Part shown: in pieces, positions 20,028-27,766 of the stretch | Layout of the letters: each line of letters starts with the position of its first letter | How positions within the stretch are numbered: the stretch's first letter is position 1 | Assembly: GCA_036936605.1 (NCBI GenBank) | Contig: JAUPFV010000004.1 | Span: 66,488,352-66,552,351, forward strand | Reading direction: 5' to 3' | Source: Limnanthes douglasii subsp. nivea | Lineage: Eukaryota > Streptophyta > Magnoliopsida > Brassicales > Limnanthaceae | Length of the DNA: 64,000 bases | Position numbers and translations under genes: made by a program | The notes under the pieces: model-generated | Told to the model about the DNA's origin: nothing | Seen by the model: only the letters and a program-made list of their open reading frames with translations | Databases searched by the model: none

Positions 20028-20466
20028 TTTATAACTTGTTTTGTTTAATTTTTGTTTGAACCAAAGTCCTTGGAAGGCCAAGGCACCTTTTTTGTGATGC
20101 TGTCCGTTTTATCCGGACAAAGTTTTGTATTATGTTTAAACTTGTTCAAAAAGTCCTTGGAAGGCCAAGGCAACTTTAAGTTTATTGAATGAATGTTTTA
20201 TCTTGCACAACCTTTCTCTTGTTCCATGGTTTGCCTAAATACTTCGTATTGTGAGAGTGTTTAATTTCTCTAGCTAGAATTTAAATAGCCCTTAGATCTT
20301 TCAGTCCGGGTAGTATGGCAATCAATTAGAATTTTGTAAAAACTTAGAAAATTGTTTAAGAAAGCTCTAAGTTTTATTGAAAGCTCTTCGTGGCGCCGAA
20401 GAGAGGAAGTGGTATGCCCTCAAATATTTACATGGATATTCAAACAGGTAAATATTTACATAGATT
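20028..20466. other. Convergent 3' untranslated spacer of E1
   Basis: The aORF (+) and pol (-) end toward each other here. The first 150 bp hold two conserved hairpins. 20250-20310 contains one copy of the unit (GTGAGAGTGTTTAA, then TTTAAATAGCCCTTAG) that is amplified to four copies in E2. The right part (20380-20460, CAAATATTTACATGG) is conserved in E2 and E4 next to the pol stop. Confidence 0.6.
20068..20170. repeat. Duplicated CCTTGG/CCAAGG hairpin with a central CCGG hairpin
   Basis: CCTTGGAAGGCCAAGG occurs at 20068-20083 and again at 20155-20170. Between them is TGTCCG, a 7-base loop, then CGGACA (20101-20119). E2 (35144-35248) and E4 (61475-61564, opposite orientation) keep the same triple arrangement with changed loops and partly changed stems. 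Because the stems are palindromic the structure can form in both the aORF mRNA and the genomic RNA. Confidence 0.75.
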
Positions 20467-23400
20467 TTATTCTAGGTACATTCGAAGGTGTTCAATATTC
20501 CAAGGGTGAGTTAAAACCCTGCCATCTTTGTCTTCCAGCCAGTATGTGCCAGGTTTGATTCTTTCAACCACAGTATACGGACCCTCCCAAGTTGGGGCCA
20601 GCTTTCCGAAGAGTTTTTCCTTGGTATGCAAGAAAACTTTCCTCAATACTTTGTCTCCTGGTTGAAAGTCCCTTCTTTTAACCTTGGAAGCAAATCTGCT
20701 TCTCATCAAGCCCTGATAGTGTGCCATTCTAAGATGAGCTTTTACTCGCCTTTCTTCAATCAAATCAAGCTGATTTCTGATTGCTATTTCATTAGCCTGT
20801 CCGGAGAAGTTATGAACACGAAAAGAAGGGAGTGTCTTCTCTATGGGAGCTACTGCATCCATCCCATAGACCAAGGCAAAAGGTGATTCTTGTGTGGCAG
20901 CCCCAGGCGTTGTCCGGTATGCCCACAAGACTTCTTGTAAATAACTAGGCCACTTCCCAGCAGCCCCTTCCAGATTTTTCTTTAAGCCGGACAGTATTGT
21001 TCTATTAGCCACCTCAACTTGTCCATTAGCCTGTGGGTGGAATGGTGAAGAGAAGCAGTGTTGAATACCCCTTGATGCACAGAAGCTCTCCATTTCTCTG
21101 TTGTCAAATTGTGGCCCATTATCTGTTGTTATTCTCTGAGGGACACCAAATCTGCAACATATGCTGGATAGAATGAATTTTATAACAGCCTTTGATGTTG
21201 TCCCTGCCAAGGGGGCTGCTTCTATCCACTTCGAAAAGTAATCAATGGCCACGATTATGGTTTTACGCCCTCCGGATGCCATAGGGAGAGGCCCAACTAA
21301 GTCCAATCCCCATCGAGCAAAAGGGATAGGCTCAGAAATTGATTCCAAAGGGATGGCTGGCACATGAATTTCATTACTGTACCTCTGACATGGGTCACAC
21401 CTTCTCACCAACTCCTTAGCATCTTTCATTATTGATGGCCAATAATATCCGGAGAGAAGCACTCTTCTTGTTAATGCTCTAAATCCACAATGGGCTGATC
21501 CCTCACCATCATGTAATTCGGAGAGAACCGTCTGTGACTCATGATCTCCTAAACAGCGTAGGAGAGGTTTACTATAGGATTTCTTGTACAAGACTTCTCT
21601 AATCATGACGAAACCACGAGCCTTGTGTTTTAACGTTCTGGCTTGTGATTTTTCCAAAGGTACGATGCCATCGGACAGATATTGTATAAGAGGAGACCTC
21701 CAATCTTGGGGCTGATTTACTTGTATTTCAAAGACCTCCTCTTTCTCCCCTTCATTAAGTTGAATAGAAGGACTTTCAAGCACATGGATCCATGGATAGG
21801 ACTCCGTGTATGCTACTGTTGCCAATGAGTCTGCCAATTCATTCTCTGCCCGGGGAATATGCTCATAGACAACAGCTTTAAACTTCATTGCCTCATTTTT
21901 CAAGAGAAGTAAATACTTGATTAACTGTTCTTTTCTAGCTTCTGATAGACCCAAGGCATGGTGGATAAGCAATTGAGAGTCACTTAGCAGCTTGACCCGT
22001 TTTGCCCCACAGATGTAAGCCAATTTCAACCCAGCTATAGCTGCTTCGTATTCGGACTCATTATTGGACGCCCTGAAAGCAAAACAAATAGCTTGATACA
22101 TGTTGTCTCCATAAGGAGAGGTAAGACATATTCCTGCCCCAGATCCTATGGCACTGGATCCTCCATCTGTTCGGACAATCCACACTTTCTTGTCTTTTGA
22201 ATCAGCAAGTTGTTCTGAGTCCCTATCAGAATGGAATTCGACCAGAAAATCAGCCACAGCCTGAGCCTTTACTGCTGTTCGAGGAGCAAAGTCTATGTCG
22301 AAGTCCCCCAACTCTACTGACCACTTTGTCATTCTGCTTGAAATGTCTGCCTTTTGAAGGACATTCTTTAAAGGGAAAGATGTCCGGACTACAATAGGAT
22401 GAGCCTGAAAATAAGGCCTCATCTTTCTTGCAGCTATTACCAAGGCCAATGCTAGTTTTTCAAGTTTCAAGTAACGTTGCTCAGCACCAATCAGGCTTTT
22501 GCTGATGTAGTATACTGGGTGAGGATACCCATCAACATCTCTAACTAACACAGCACTGATGGCACAACTTGAAACAGCCAGATACACAAATAGAGTCTCC
22601 CCATCGATTGGTTTGAATAAAGTCTTTGGAGAGGACAGATGCTTCTTAATTTCATTGAACGCCTCATCACACTGTGGTGTCCACTCAAACCCCTTTGCAC
22701 CTTTCAAAGTTTGAAAGAAAGGAGCACATCTGTCCGAAGACCTAGAGATAAACCTGTTCAAAGCTGCTAACCTCCCCGTTAACCGCTGTACTTCTTTAAC
22801 ATTTCGAGGAGGCTCCATTTGGATCAAAGCATTGAGTTGGTCCGGGTCGGGCTGTATTCCATGCTCACTTATAATATACCCCAAGAACTTCCCGGACTGC
22901 ACTCCGAATATACACTTTTCAGGATTTAACTTTAAATTTACCTTGGCCAAGTTTGCAAAAGTCTCCTGGAGATCGGACAAGTGTAGCTGCTCCTCCACAC
23001 TTTTCACCATCATATCGTCGATGTAAACCTCCATATTTCTTCCGATCTGATTAGCAAATGCTTTGTTGACTAACCTTTGATAAGTAGCCCCAGCATTCTT
23101 CAAACCAAAGGGCATCACCTTGTAGCAGTGTAATCCTCTGTCAGTAACAAAAGTAGTATGCTCTTGATCTCTTGGATCCACCTGGATTTGATTATATCCG
23201 GAGAAAGCATCCATGAAGGAGAGTAGCTTGTTCCCAGAAGTAGAATCTACCAGCTGATCTATCCGGGGAACCGGATACAAGTCTTTTGGGCAGGCTCGAT
23301 TGAGATCTGTGAAGTCGATGCACATTCGCCATTTACCGTTTTTCTTTTTTACCAAGACTGGATTGGCAGTCCACAAAGGATACTGAGCTTCTTTAATGTG

Positions 23401-23754
23401 CCCCATCTTTGTGAGTCTGTCAACCTCTTGTACAATGACATCAGCCTTTTCTTTTGAGAAAGCTCTCCTTTTTTGCACCACTGGTGCTATGTCTCTTCGG
23501 ACTGCTAAGTGATGAGAAATCACTTCTGATGGTACTCCAGTTACATCAGCATTGCACCAAGCAAAAACGTGCTGATGGTCTTTTAAGAATTTCAACATTT
23601 CTTCTTTCAACACTTGTGGCATTTTGGATCCTATCTTGACAAATTTCCCTTCTTCTAAGCAGTGTGTCTCAACTTCTTCAACTGGGATCAACACTCCGGG
23701 GGTCTCCCTGGGGTCATCAATTTCACCCTCACCCCCAGAAAGGCCCTCAAACTG
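20467..23754 (-). CDS. pol: Pol polyprotein of E1: RT, RNase H, archaeal-type RNase H, integrase
   Basis: The frame runs from the codon after the gag-protease stop to TAA at 20467 (1,095 codons) and has no ATG near its start, so it is probably made as a readthrough fusion. RT shows RMCIDFTDLN, MPFGLKNAGATYQ and the catalytic YIDD (about 23011-23022). A degenerate first RNase H (FVYLAVSSCAISAVLV) is followed by a second one with TDGGSS, NNESEYEAAIAGL, SDSQLL and ENELADSLA, which is the archaeal-type domain characteristic of Tat elements. Integrase has an HHCC finger ending CDPCQRY, catalytic Asp in DYFSKW, Asp in TDNGPQFD and Glu in HPQANGQVE, then a GPY-type C-terminus. No chromodomain follows. 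No stop or frameshift is present. Confidence 0.95.
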   Translation of the reverse strand, partial: QFEGLSGGEGEIDDPRETPGVLIPVEEVETHCLEEGKFVKIGSKMPQVLKEEMLKFLKDHQHVFAWCNADVTGVPSEVISHHLAVRRDIAPVVQKRRAFSKEKADVIVQEVDRLTKMGHIKEAQYPLWTANPVLVKKKNGKWRMCIDFTDLNRACPKDLYPVPRIDQLVDSTSGNKLLSFMDAFSGYNQIQVDPRDQEHTTFVTDRGLHCYKVMPFGLKNAGATYQRLVNKAFANQIGRNMEVYIDDMMVKSVEEQLHLSDLQETFANLAKVNLKLNPEKCIFGVQSGKFLGYIISEHGIQPDPDQLNALIQMEPPRNVKEVQRLTGRLAALNRFISRSSDRCAPFFQTLKGAKGFEWTPQCDEAFNEIKKHLSSPKTLFKPIDGETLFVYLAVSSCAISAVLVRDVDGYPHPVYYISKSLIGAEQRYLKLEKLALALVIAARKMRPYFQAHPIVVRTSFPLKNVLQKADISSRMTKWSVELGDFDIDFAPRTAVKAQAVADFLVEFHSDRDSEQLADSKDKKVWIVRTDGGSSAIGSGAGICLTSPYGDNMYQAICFAFRASNNESEYEAAIAGLKLAYICGAKRVKLLSDSQLLIHHALGLSEARKEQLIKYLLLLKNEAMKFKAVVYEHIPRAENELADSLATVAYTESYPWIHVLESPSIQLNEGEKEEVFEIQVNQPQDWRSPLIQYLSDGIVPLEKSQARTLKHKARGFVMIREVLYKKSYSKPLLRCLGDHESQTVLSELHDGEGSAHCGFRALTRRVLLSGYYWPSIMKDAKELVRRCDPCQRYSNEIHVPAIPLESISEPIPFARWGLDLVGPLPMASGGRKTIIVAIDYFSKWIEAAPLAGTTSKAVIKFILSSICCRFGVPQRITTDNGPQFDNREMESFCASRGIQHCFSSPFHPQANGQVEVANRTILSGLKKNLEGAAGKWPSYLQEVLWAYRTTPGAATQESPFALVYGMDAVAPIEKTLPSFRVHNFSGQANEIAIRNQLDLIEERRVKAHLRMAHYQGLMRSRFASKVKRRDFQPGDKVLRKVFLHTKEKLFGKLAPTWEGPYTVVERIKPGTYWLEDKDGRVLTHPWNIEHLRMYLE

Positions 23755-23760
23755 CTATTG
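23749..23760 (-). promoter_or_regulatory. Conserved in-frame stop between gag-protease and pol
   Basis: The - strand reads CAA TAG CAG TTT. Frame is identical before and after, and the downstream 20 codons are open and conserved. The context (CAA before the stop, CAG after) resembles the CAR-YYA readthrough context known from tobamoviruses and some plant retroelements, with TTT instead of YYA. The same stop occurs in E2 (38976-38978) and, as TAA CAG TTA, in E4 (57835-57837). Confidence 0.75.
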
Positions 23761-26097
23761 ATCATTTATACGGACTGCCCCCAGCGTTCGCGGAGCCAAG
23801 GCAGTGGCATAGCATTCTCTTGCAACTTTTTGACTGCTCCGGACAACCCCAACCTGCCCCTGAACAGCATATTTTAAACACTGATGGACTGTCGAAGCCA
23901 CTGCATGCATCCTAGAGAGCCAAGATCTCCCTAGAATAGCATTATAGCACGTGGGACAATCCACCACAATAAAAAGTATTCGGACTGTTTTCTTGAATGG
24001 GCCTCTGCCCAACAAAACTTCTTCTTCAAACTCACCGATTACATCGGCTGAGCTGCCCGTGAAGCCTACAATCGATCGGTCTGACTTTTGAATCACAGCT
24101 GGATTCTTCATTTTCTTGTAAGTATCAAGGAAAAGGATATTGGCAGAGCTCCCAGTATCTACCAGGATTCGCCTTATCTCATTGCCCCCTATCGATGCTC
24201 CTATGACAACAGCATCTTCATGAGGGCCAGCAATGTCTCTCAAATCATCCCCATCAAAGACGATGAATGGGAATAGATTTGACGATTGATAAGAGGTCAT
24301 CCCTCCTTCCAGTTGGGTTGCCAAATTATGAACATGCCTTTTTCTTGATGATGTGGTAGGAGCCGTTACGGTGTCCCCTCCGAAAATTGTCAAGGACTCG
24401 AAGAATTTAATGAGCCCGGAGACCGACCTGGAACGCTCCTCTATAGCACCCACTCTGTTCCTTGTTGGATCAGGATCCAAGTATTCAGATTCCACGTCAA
24501 ACCTTTCAACAATTACCATGGCCCCTTCTGGGGCAGCATTAACCGGACCAGCCCGGTGAGTGTTGTCAGGCCTGTTGCCTCCTCTTCTTTTGACATATGC
24601 ACCCAACTTCCCTCTTTCAATCAGGTTCTGAACCTCTTGTTTCAAGGCTATACAATCATCAGTAGAATGGCCAATATCATTGTGGTATTGGCAAAAAGAA
24701 TTATTTCGATGTTCTCTGGGAGACTGCAAAGTTGCCGGTCTCCGGTAGTGTATTTCATCTTTAGTTTTCTCGAAAATGGTTGCCACACTTTCTTTGAGCT
24801 CTGCAAACCACTCCGGTTGGACCCACGGCCCCCTTTTGTTTCTAGACTGTTGACTTTGTGCAGGAGCAGCTGGTTGAGACTGAGCTTTTCCTCTTGCATG
24901 CCCCTGTCCGGTTTCTCTAGCTTTGTTGCCGGACTGGTTTGGATTGGGAGTTGGTGTTACCGGGGTGGATCTCACCTGCCTGTGCACCCTGGTCTTTTTC
25001 GTTTCATCAACATTTATTTGCTTGCCAACTTGATTCAGCAATCCACCCCAGGTCATGGCTTTCTTCCTTGTCACTGAATCAGCCAGGTTACCCGGGTTCA
25101 AACCTTGTCTCAGGGATGCTATTGCCACTTGTTCAAAGCAATCAGCCAGCCCGTTCTTTGTGTTCACAAAACGACTTATGTATTCTTTCAATGATTCATT
25201 TGGCTCTTGGGCACAATGGATTATGGTATCTCCATTGCCCTTGAGCTCCTTACTCCCCACAAATTGCCTTCGAAAGGCCACCCAAAAGGTATCGAAGTCT
25301 CTGATACAACCCTGAGGAAGGCTGTTGTACCACTTCAGAGCACTCCCCGTGAAGGACTGGGAGAATGCCCTGCAGAGTAGTTTATCATCATCATCAAAGT
25401 TCATCATGAAGTTCTTGAATTGCTCCAGATGATTGTCCGGATCAGTACTACCATCATACTTCTCCATTTTTGTGCTATCAAACCTCTTGGGGAGGTTCCC
25501 GGATAGGATTTTAGAAGACAGTGGAGACTGCCTCCAATTCCTTTCACGACTGAACACGGTATCCTCATTAGGGGTTGCAAAGATACCTGGCTCATCATGG
25601 AAAGCAAATGGATCCATCAGCATCTGGTCTATATGTCTCCGGCTGTGAGATGATCCTTTCCCAATGTGTCTTTTCATTCTTCCATGATGATCTCTCTTTC
25701 TTGAATATTTCTTAACTTGCTTTTGCTTTTTTCTTGTTCTACCCTCATCACTGCTGGATGACAAGGATTTTTCATTCCCCTCACTGTCCGAAGAGCTGTC
25801 CGAAGATTCTGAACTTGAGTCAGAACTCTCCACAGGCTTGGACCGGTGAGACTTTTTAGAACTAGCATGTGTCTTTTTAGTGCTCACATGAGTCTTTGAA
25901 GCCTCATGCTCTCGAGGGTTATCAGAGCGATGAGCAACTGATGCTTTGGACTTTTCCTTCATGCCCATCTTGGCCTTCTCAGCCCTCAGAGCTTCTATTT
26001 CAACCCTCAACCTGTCACGTTCTTGGACAGTATATTCATCGTTCTCTTCCACCACTTCGAGCAAAGCTGGTGGAAGCTCTGGATTATCCGGATTCAT
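23755..26097 (-). CDS. gag-pro: Gag-protease polyprotein of E1
   Basis: The ORF is 780 residues from ATG 26097 (MNPDNPELPPALLEVV). In order it has a short coiled coil (about 15-45), a Lys/Ser-rich segment with Ser-Asp runs (50-140), and a retrotransposon gag domain (about 185-320, including RFDSTKMEKYDG, SFTGSALKWYNSLP, YISRFVNTKNGL). A single knuckle-like FCQYHNDIGHSTDDC follows at about 464-478, which departs from the usual CCHC. The aspartic protease has catalytic DTG in LVDTGSSANILF (about 646-648) and AILGRSWLSRM. It ends VRINDQ at the TAG described separately. It assembles the particle and processes the polyprotein. Confidence 0.95.
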   Translation of the reverse strand: MNPDNPELPPALLEVVEENDEYTVQERDRLRVEIEALRAEKAKMGMKEKSKASVAHRSDNPREHEASKTHVSTKKTHASSKKSHRSKPVESSDSSSESSDSSSDSEGNEKSLSSSSDEGRTRKKQKQVKKYSRKRDHHGRMKRHIGKGSSHSRRHIDQMLMDPFAFHDEPGIFATPNEDTVFSRERNWRQSPLSSKILSGNLPKRFDSTKMEKYDGSTDPDNHLEQFKNFMMNFDDDDKLLCRAFSQSFTGSALKWYNSLPQGCIRDFDTFWVAFRRQFVGSKELKGNGDTIIHCAQEPNESLKEYISRFVNTKNGLADCFEQVAIASLRQGLNPGNLADSVTRKKAMTWGGLLNQVGKQINVDETKKTRVHRQVRSTPVTPTPNPNQSGNKARETGQGHARGKAQSQPAAPAQSQQSRNKRGPWVQPEWFAELKESVATIFEKTKDEIHYRRPATLQSPREHRNNSFCQYHNDIGHSTDDCIALKQEVQNLIERGKLGAYVKRRGGNRPDNTHRAGPVNAAPEGAMVIVERFDVESEYLDPDPTRNRVGAIEERSRSVSGLIKFFESLTIFGGDTVTAPTTSSRKRHVHNLATQLEGGMTSYQSSNLFPFIVFDGDDLRDIAGPHEDAVVIGASIGGNEIRRILVDTGSSANILFLDTYKKMKNPAVIQKSDRSIVGFTGSSADVIGEFEEEVLLGRGPFKKTVRILFIVVDCPTCYNAILGRSWLSRMHAVASTVHQCLKYAVQGQVGVVRSSQKVARECYATALAPRTLGAVRINDQ

Positions 26098-26149
26098 TCG
26101 GACAGAATTCTTTTACTTGGTTTTGAATGTTTGATTCAGGCACCGTCGC

Positions 26150-26170
26150 CTCCCACTGTGGTCGCCAATT
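26150..26170 (-). other. Primer-binding site region of E1
   Basis: Immediately after the 5' LTR the - strand reads AATTGGCGACCACAGTGGG. The TGGCGAC start followed by a CACTGGGG-like part is typical for Tat/Ogre elements, which use a tRNA-Arg-type primer in the published cases. The tRNA was not verified. E2 has the identical sequence at 41370-41390. Confidence 0.6.
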
Positions 26171-26663
26171 TGGTATGGATAAAAGTTGCCTAAGGGTAGG
26201 CTGGTAATTTTATGTGGAGTTTTAAGGTGGTGTAAAGGTGTTTCACGGTGGTGTGGTGGTGTTTTAGAGGTGTTTTAAGATATTTCAAGGTGTTTCAAGG
26301 GTGGAGAGAGAATTAAGCAGCCTGCAGTTAATTTTTCTTACCCCAAGTTAATGCTGGTGGTTGGGCATTTATAGTGTAAGATTTGGGCCCTTATGGGCTT
26401 TCGGGTCAAGTTTAATGGACCCGGGTCATGTTAAAAGACCCACAAGTTTTAAGTAAGTGAATAGACAGCTTAGTCAGATAGTGTTTAGGTATTTTAGTAC
26501 TTTAGTCATAATTCGAACTGCTTTATGTTCGCAGTGTTCAAAGTCTCCTCTTCGGTTCAACCAGTGCTGTTCGAACTGAAGTCATGGGGGTCTGTCCGGA
26601 TTTACGGGGTGACTTTACTTTGGACTACCCTTCCGGGGGGGCTCTTCGAATTGGGACTCATCA
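26171..26663 (-). repeat. 5' LTR of E1 (493 bp)
   Basis: On the - strand it starts TGATGAGTCCC and ends CATACCA. The TATA box is at 26367-26373 (TATAAAT on -). Followed on the right by the target duplication TCGTT (26664-26668). It is the promoter-bearing copy for gag-pol transcription toward lower coordinates. Confidence 0.95.
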
Positions 26664-26668
26664 TCGTT

Positions 26669-27306
26669 GATTCATGTTTGATTTTGTGTTTTTATTAGAA
26701 GAAGTTCGAAAAATAGTTTGAATGTTCTTGAGGCAACTTTGAATGTTCAATAACATTTTGAAGAACTTCACAAAATTGTAGTACCATGGGATTTGATCTA
26801 CTAAATCAAAGTGTTTTTTTCTGTCAACTTAGCCAAATATGATGTTTTGTTTTGGAGCTATATAGAATATACTTAGTTTTTTTTACTTAATGACACTTAT
26901 GTAAGTAAATGGAAGTTCGATGGTATTTTCTTATTAAAAAATCAAACTAAAATCAACTAAGGTATTTTTGGTAAACTTAAACCAGATTTGGGTACATATA
27001 ACCCCACCCTAATAAAAATTCTCCCGTAAATTTTTTATTTTTAAAATATTCGATAAACAATTTTGATAAATTTAGTCTAGCTTGCATGTGACATTTTAAA
27101 ACCGAATATTTAAATCATAATTGTCAAATCAAAAAATTTCCCCTAACATTTTAAAATTTTAAAAGAAAAACTTATATTAAAAATTCTCCACATTCAAAAA
27201 ACCACCAACAAACTTAAAGCCAACAGTCAAACATAAACACCAACTTAAACCCAATAATCAAACATAAAAACAATTGTGGTTGATCAACACAGTCACTGAG
27301 AATAAA
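26669..27306. other. No gene identified; flank and possible LINE 5' leader
   Basis: The sequence is AT-rich without coding potential until the LINE. CCAACAAACTTAAAGCC and similar A/C-rich phrases near 27200-27260 could belong to the LINE 5' UTR. The LINE 5' boundary and its target duplication could not be located. Confidence 0.4.
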
Positions 27307-27642
27307 ATGAATGGATTGAATAAATCTGATTCATTACAAGATTGTTCTACCAATCAACAAGTTACTACAACTGCTCAGACTCAACCTTTCATTAAATTTT
27401 ACAGAAGAAGACTAAAATATATAGTTGTTGCCAAAGATACTCCTAAAGACTCTACTATCAATAGTGTGTCCAGTGTGGTCAGAGATGATAGTTCTAGAAA
27501 TAAGGATCTTGAAATTATTAGTGCTCTTCAGCAACTGGATCAGGAAAATAATAACTTGTCTGCTGAATCTTCATCTCATATTGCTCAATGTAACAACTTT
27601 GGTAGCCACAATGCTTCTCCTATTGCTGATTCATCCTTATAG
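27307..27642 (+). CDS. LINE first ORF (short or truncated)
   Basis: The 111-codon frame from ATG 27307 (MNGLNKSDSLQDCS) is Ser/Asn/Gln-rich. It lacks the DUF4283 and CCHC domains usual for plant LINE ORF1, so it is either the C-terminal part of a truncated ORF1 or an unrelated frame. It precedes ORF2 by 124 bp in the same orientation. Confidence 0.45.
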   Translation: MNGLNKSDSLQDCSTNQQVTTTAQTQPFIKFYRRRLKYIVVAKDTPKDSTINSVSSVVRDDSSRNKDLEIISALQQLDQENNNLSAESSSHIAQCNNFGSHNASPIADSSL

Positions 27643-27766
27643 CAAAGCTTCAATATGATAATCAGCAGCAGGATTAAATCTGTTAAAAAAAGCAAAAGAA
27701 ACAAAAGAGTATCAATCAACTCTCTCCTTAAAAGAGAGAAAGCTTATAACAAATCCTTATCTGAAA

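Larger units (their letters stand above)
16136..26663 (-). mobile_element. Complete young Tat-lineage Ty3/Gypsy element E1
   Basis: This 10,528-bp element reads on the - strand: 5' LTR 26171-26663, primer-binding site, gag-protease (26097-23755), RT-RNase H-archaeal-type RNase H-integrase (23754-20467), a hairpin-bearing spacer, an antisense gene on + (17064-20027), its promoter, polypurine tract and 3' LTR 16136-16632. Target duplication TCGTT is present at 16131-16135 and 26664-26668. The LTRs differ by one substitution and one 4-bp indel, so insertion was very recent. Two RNase H domains and an extra antisense frame before the 3' LTR are known features of the Tat (Ogre/Retand-type) lineage. 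All long frames are open, so it may be autonomous. Confidence 0.95.

Noticed and set aside
24556..25315. Long + strand frames opposite gag
   Set aside because: They are shadow frames of the E1 gag-protease gene; the E2 equivalents (39777-40536) do not preserve a common protein start or length.
26669..27270. Target duplication for the LINE matching TCTTTTATTAATATCACC
   Set aside because: Only partial matches (TTCTTATTAAAAAATCA near 26928) were found, not better than expected in AT-rich DNA.
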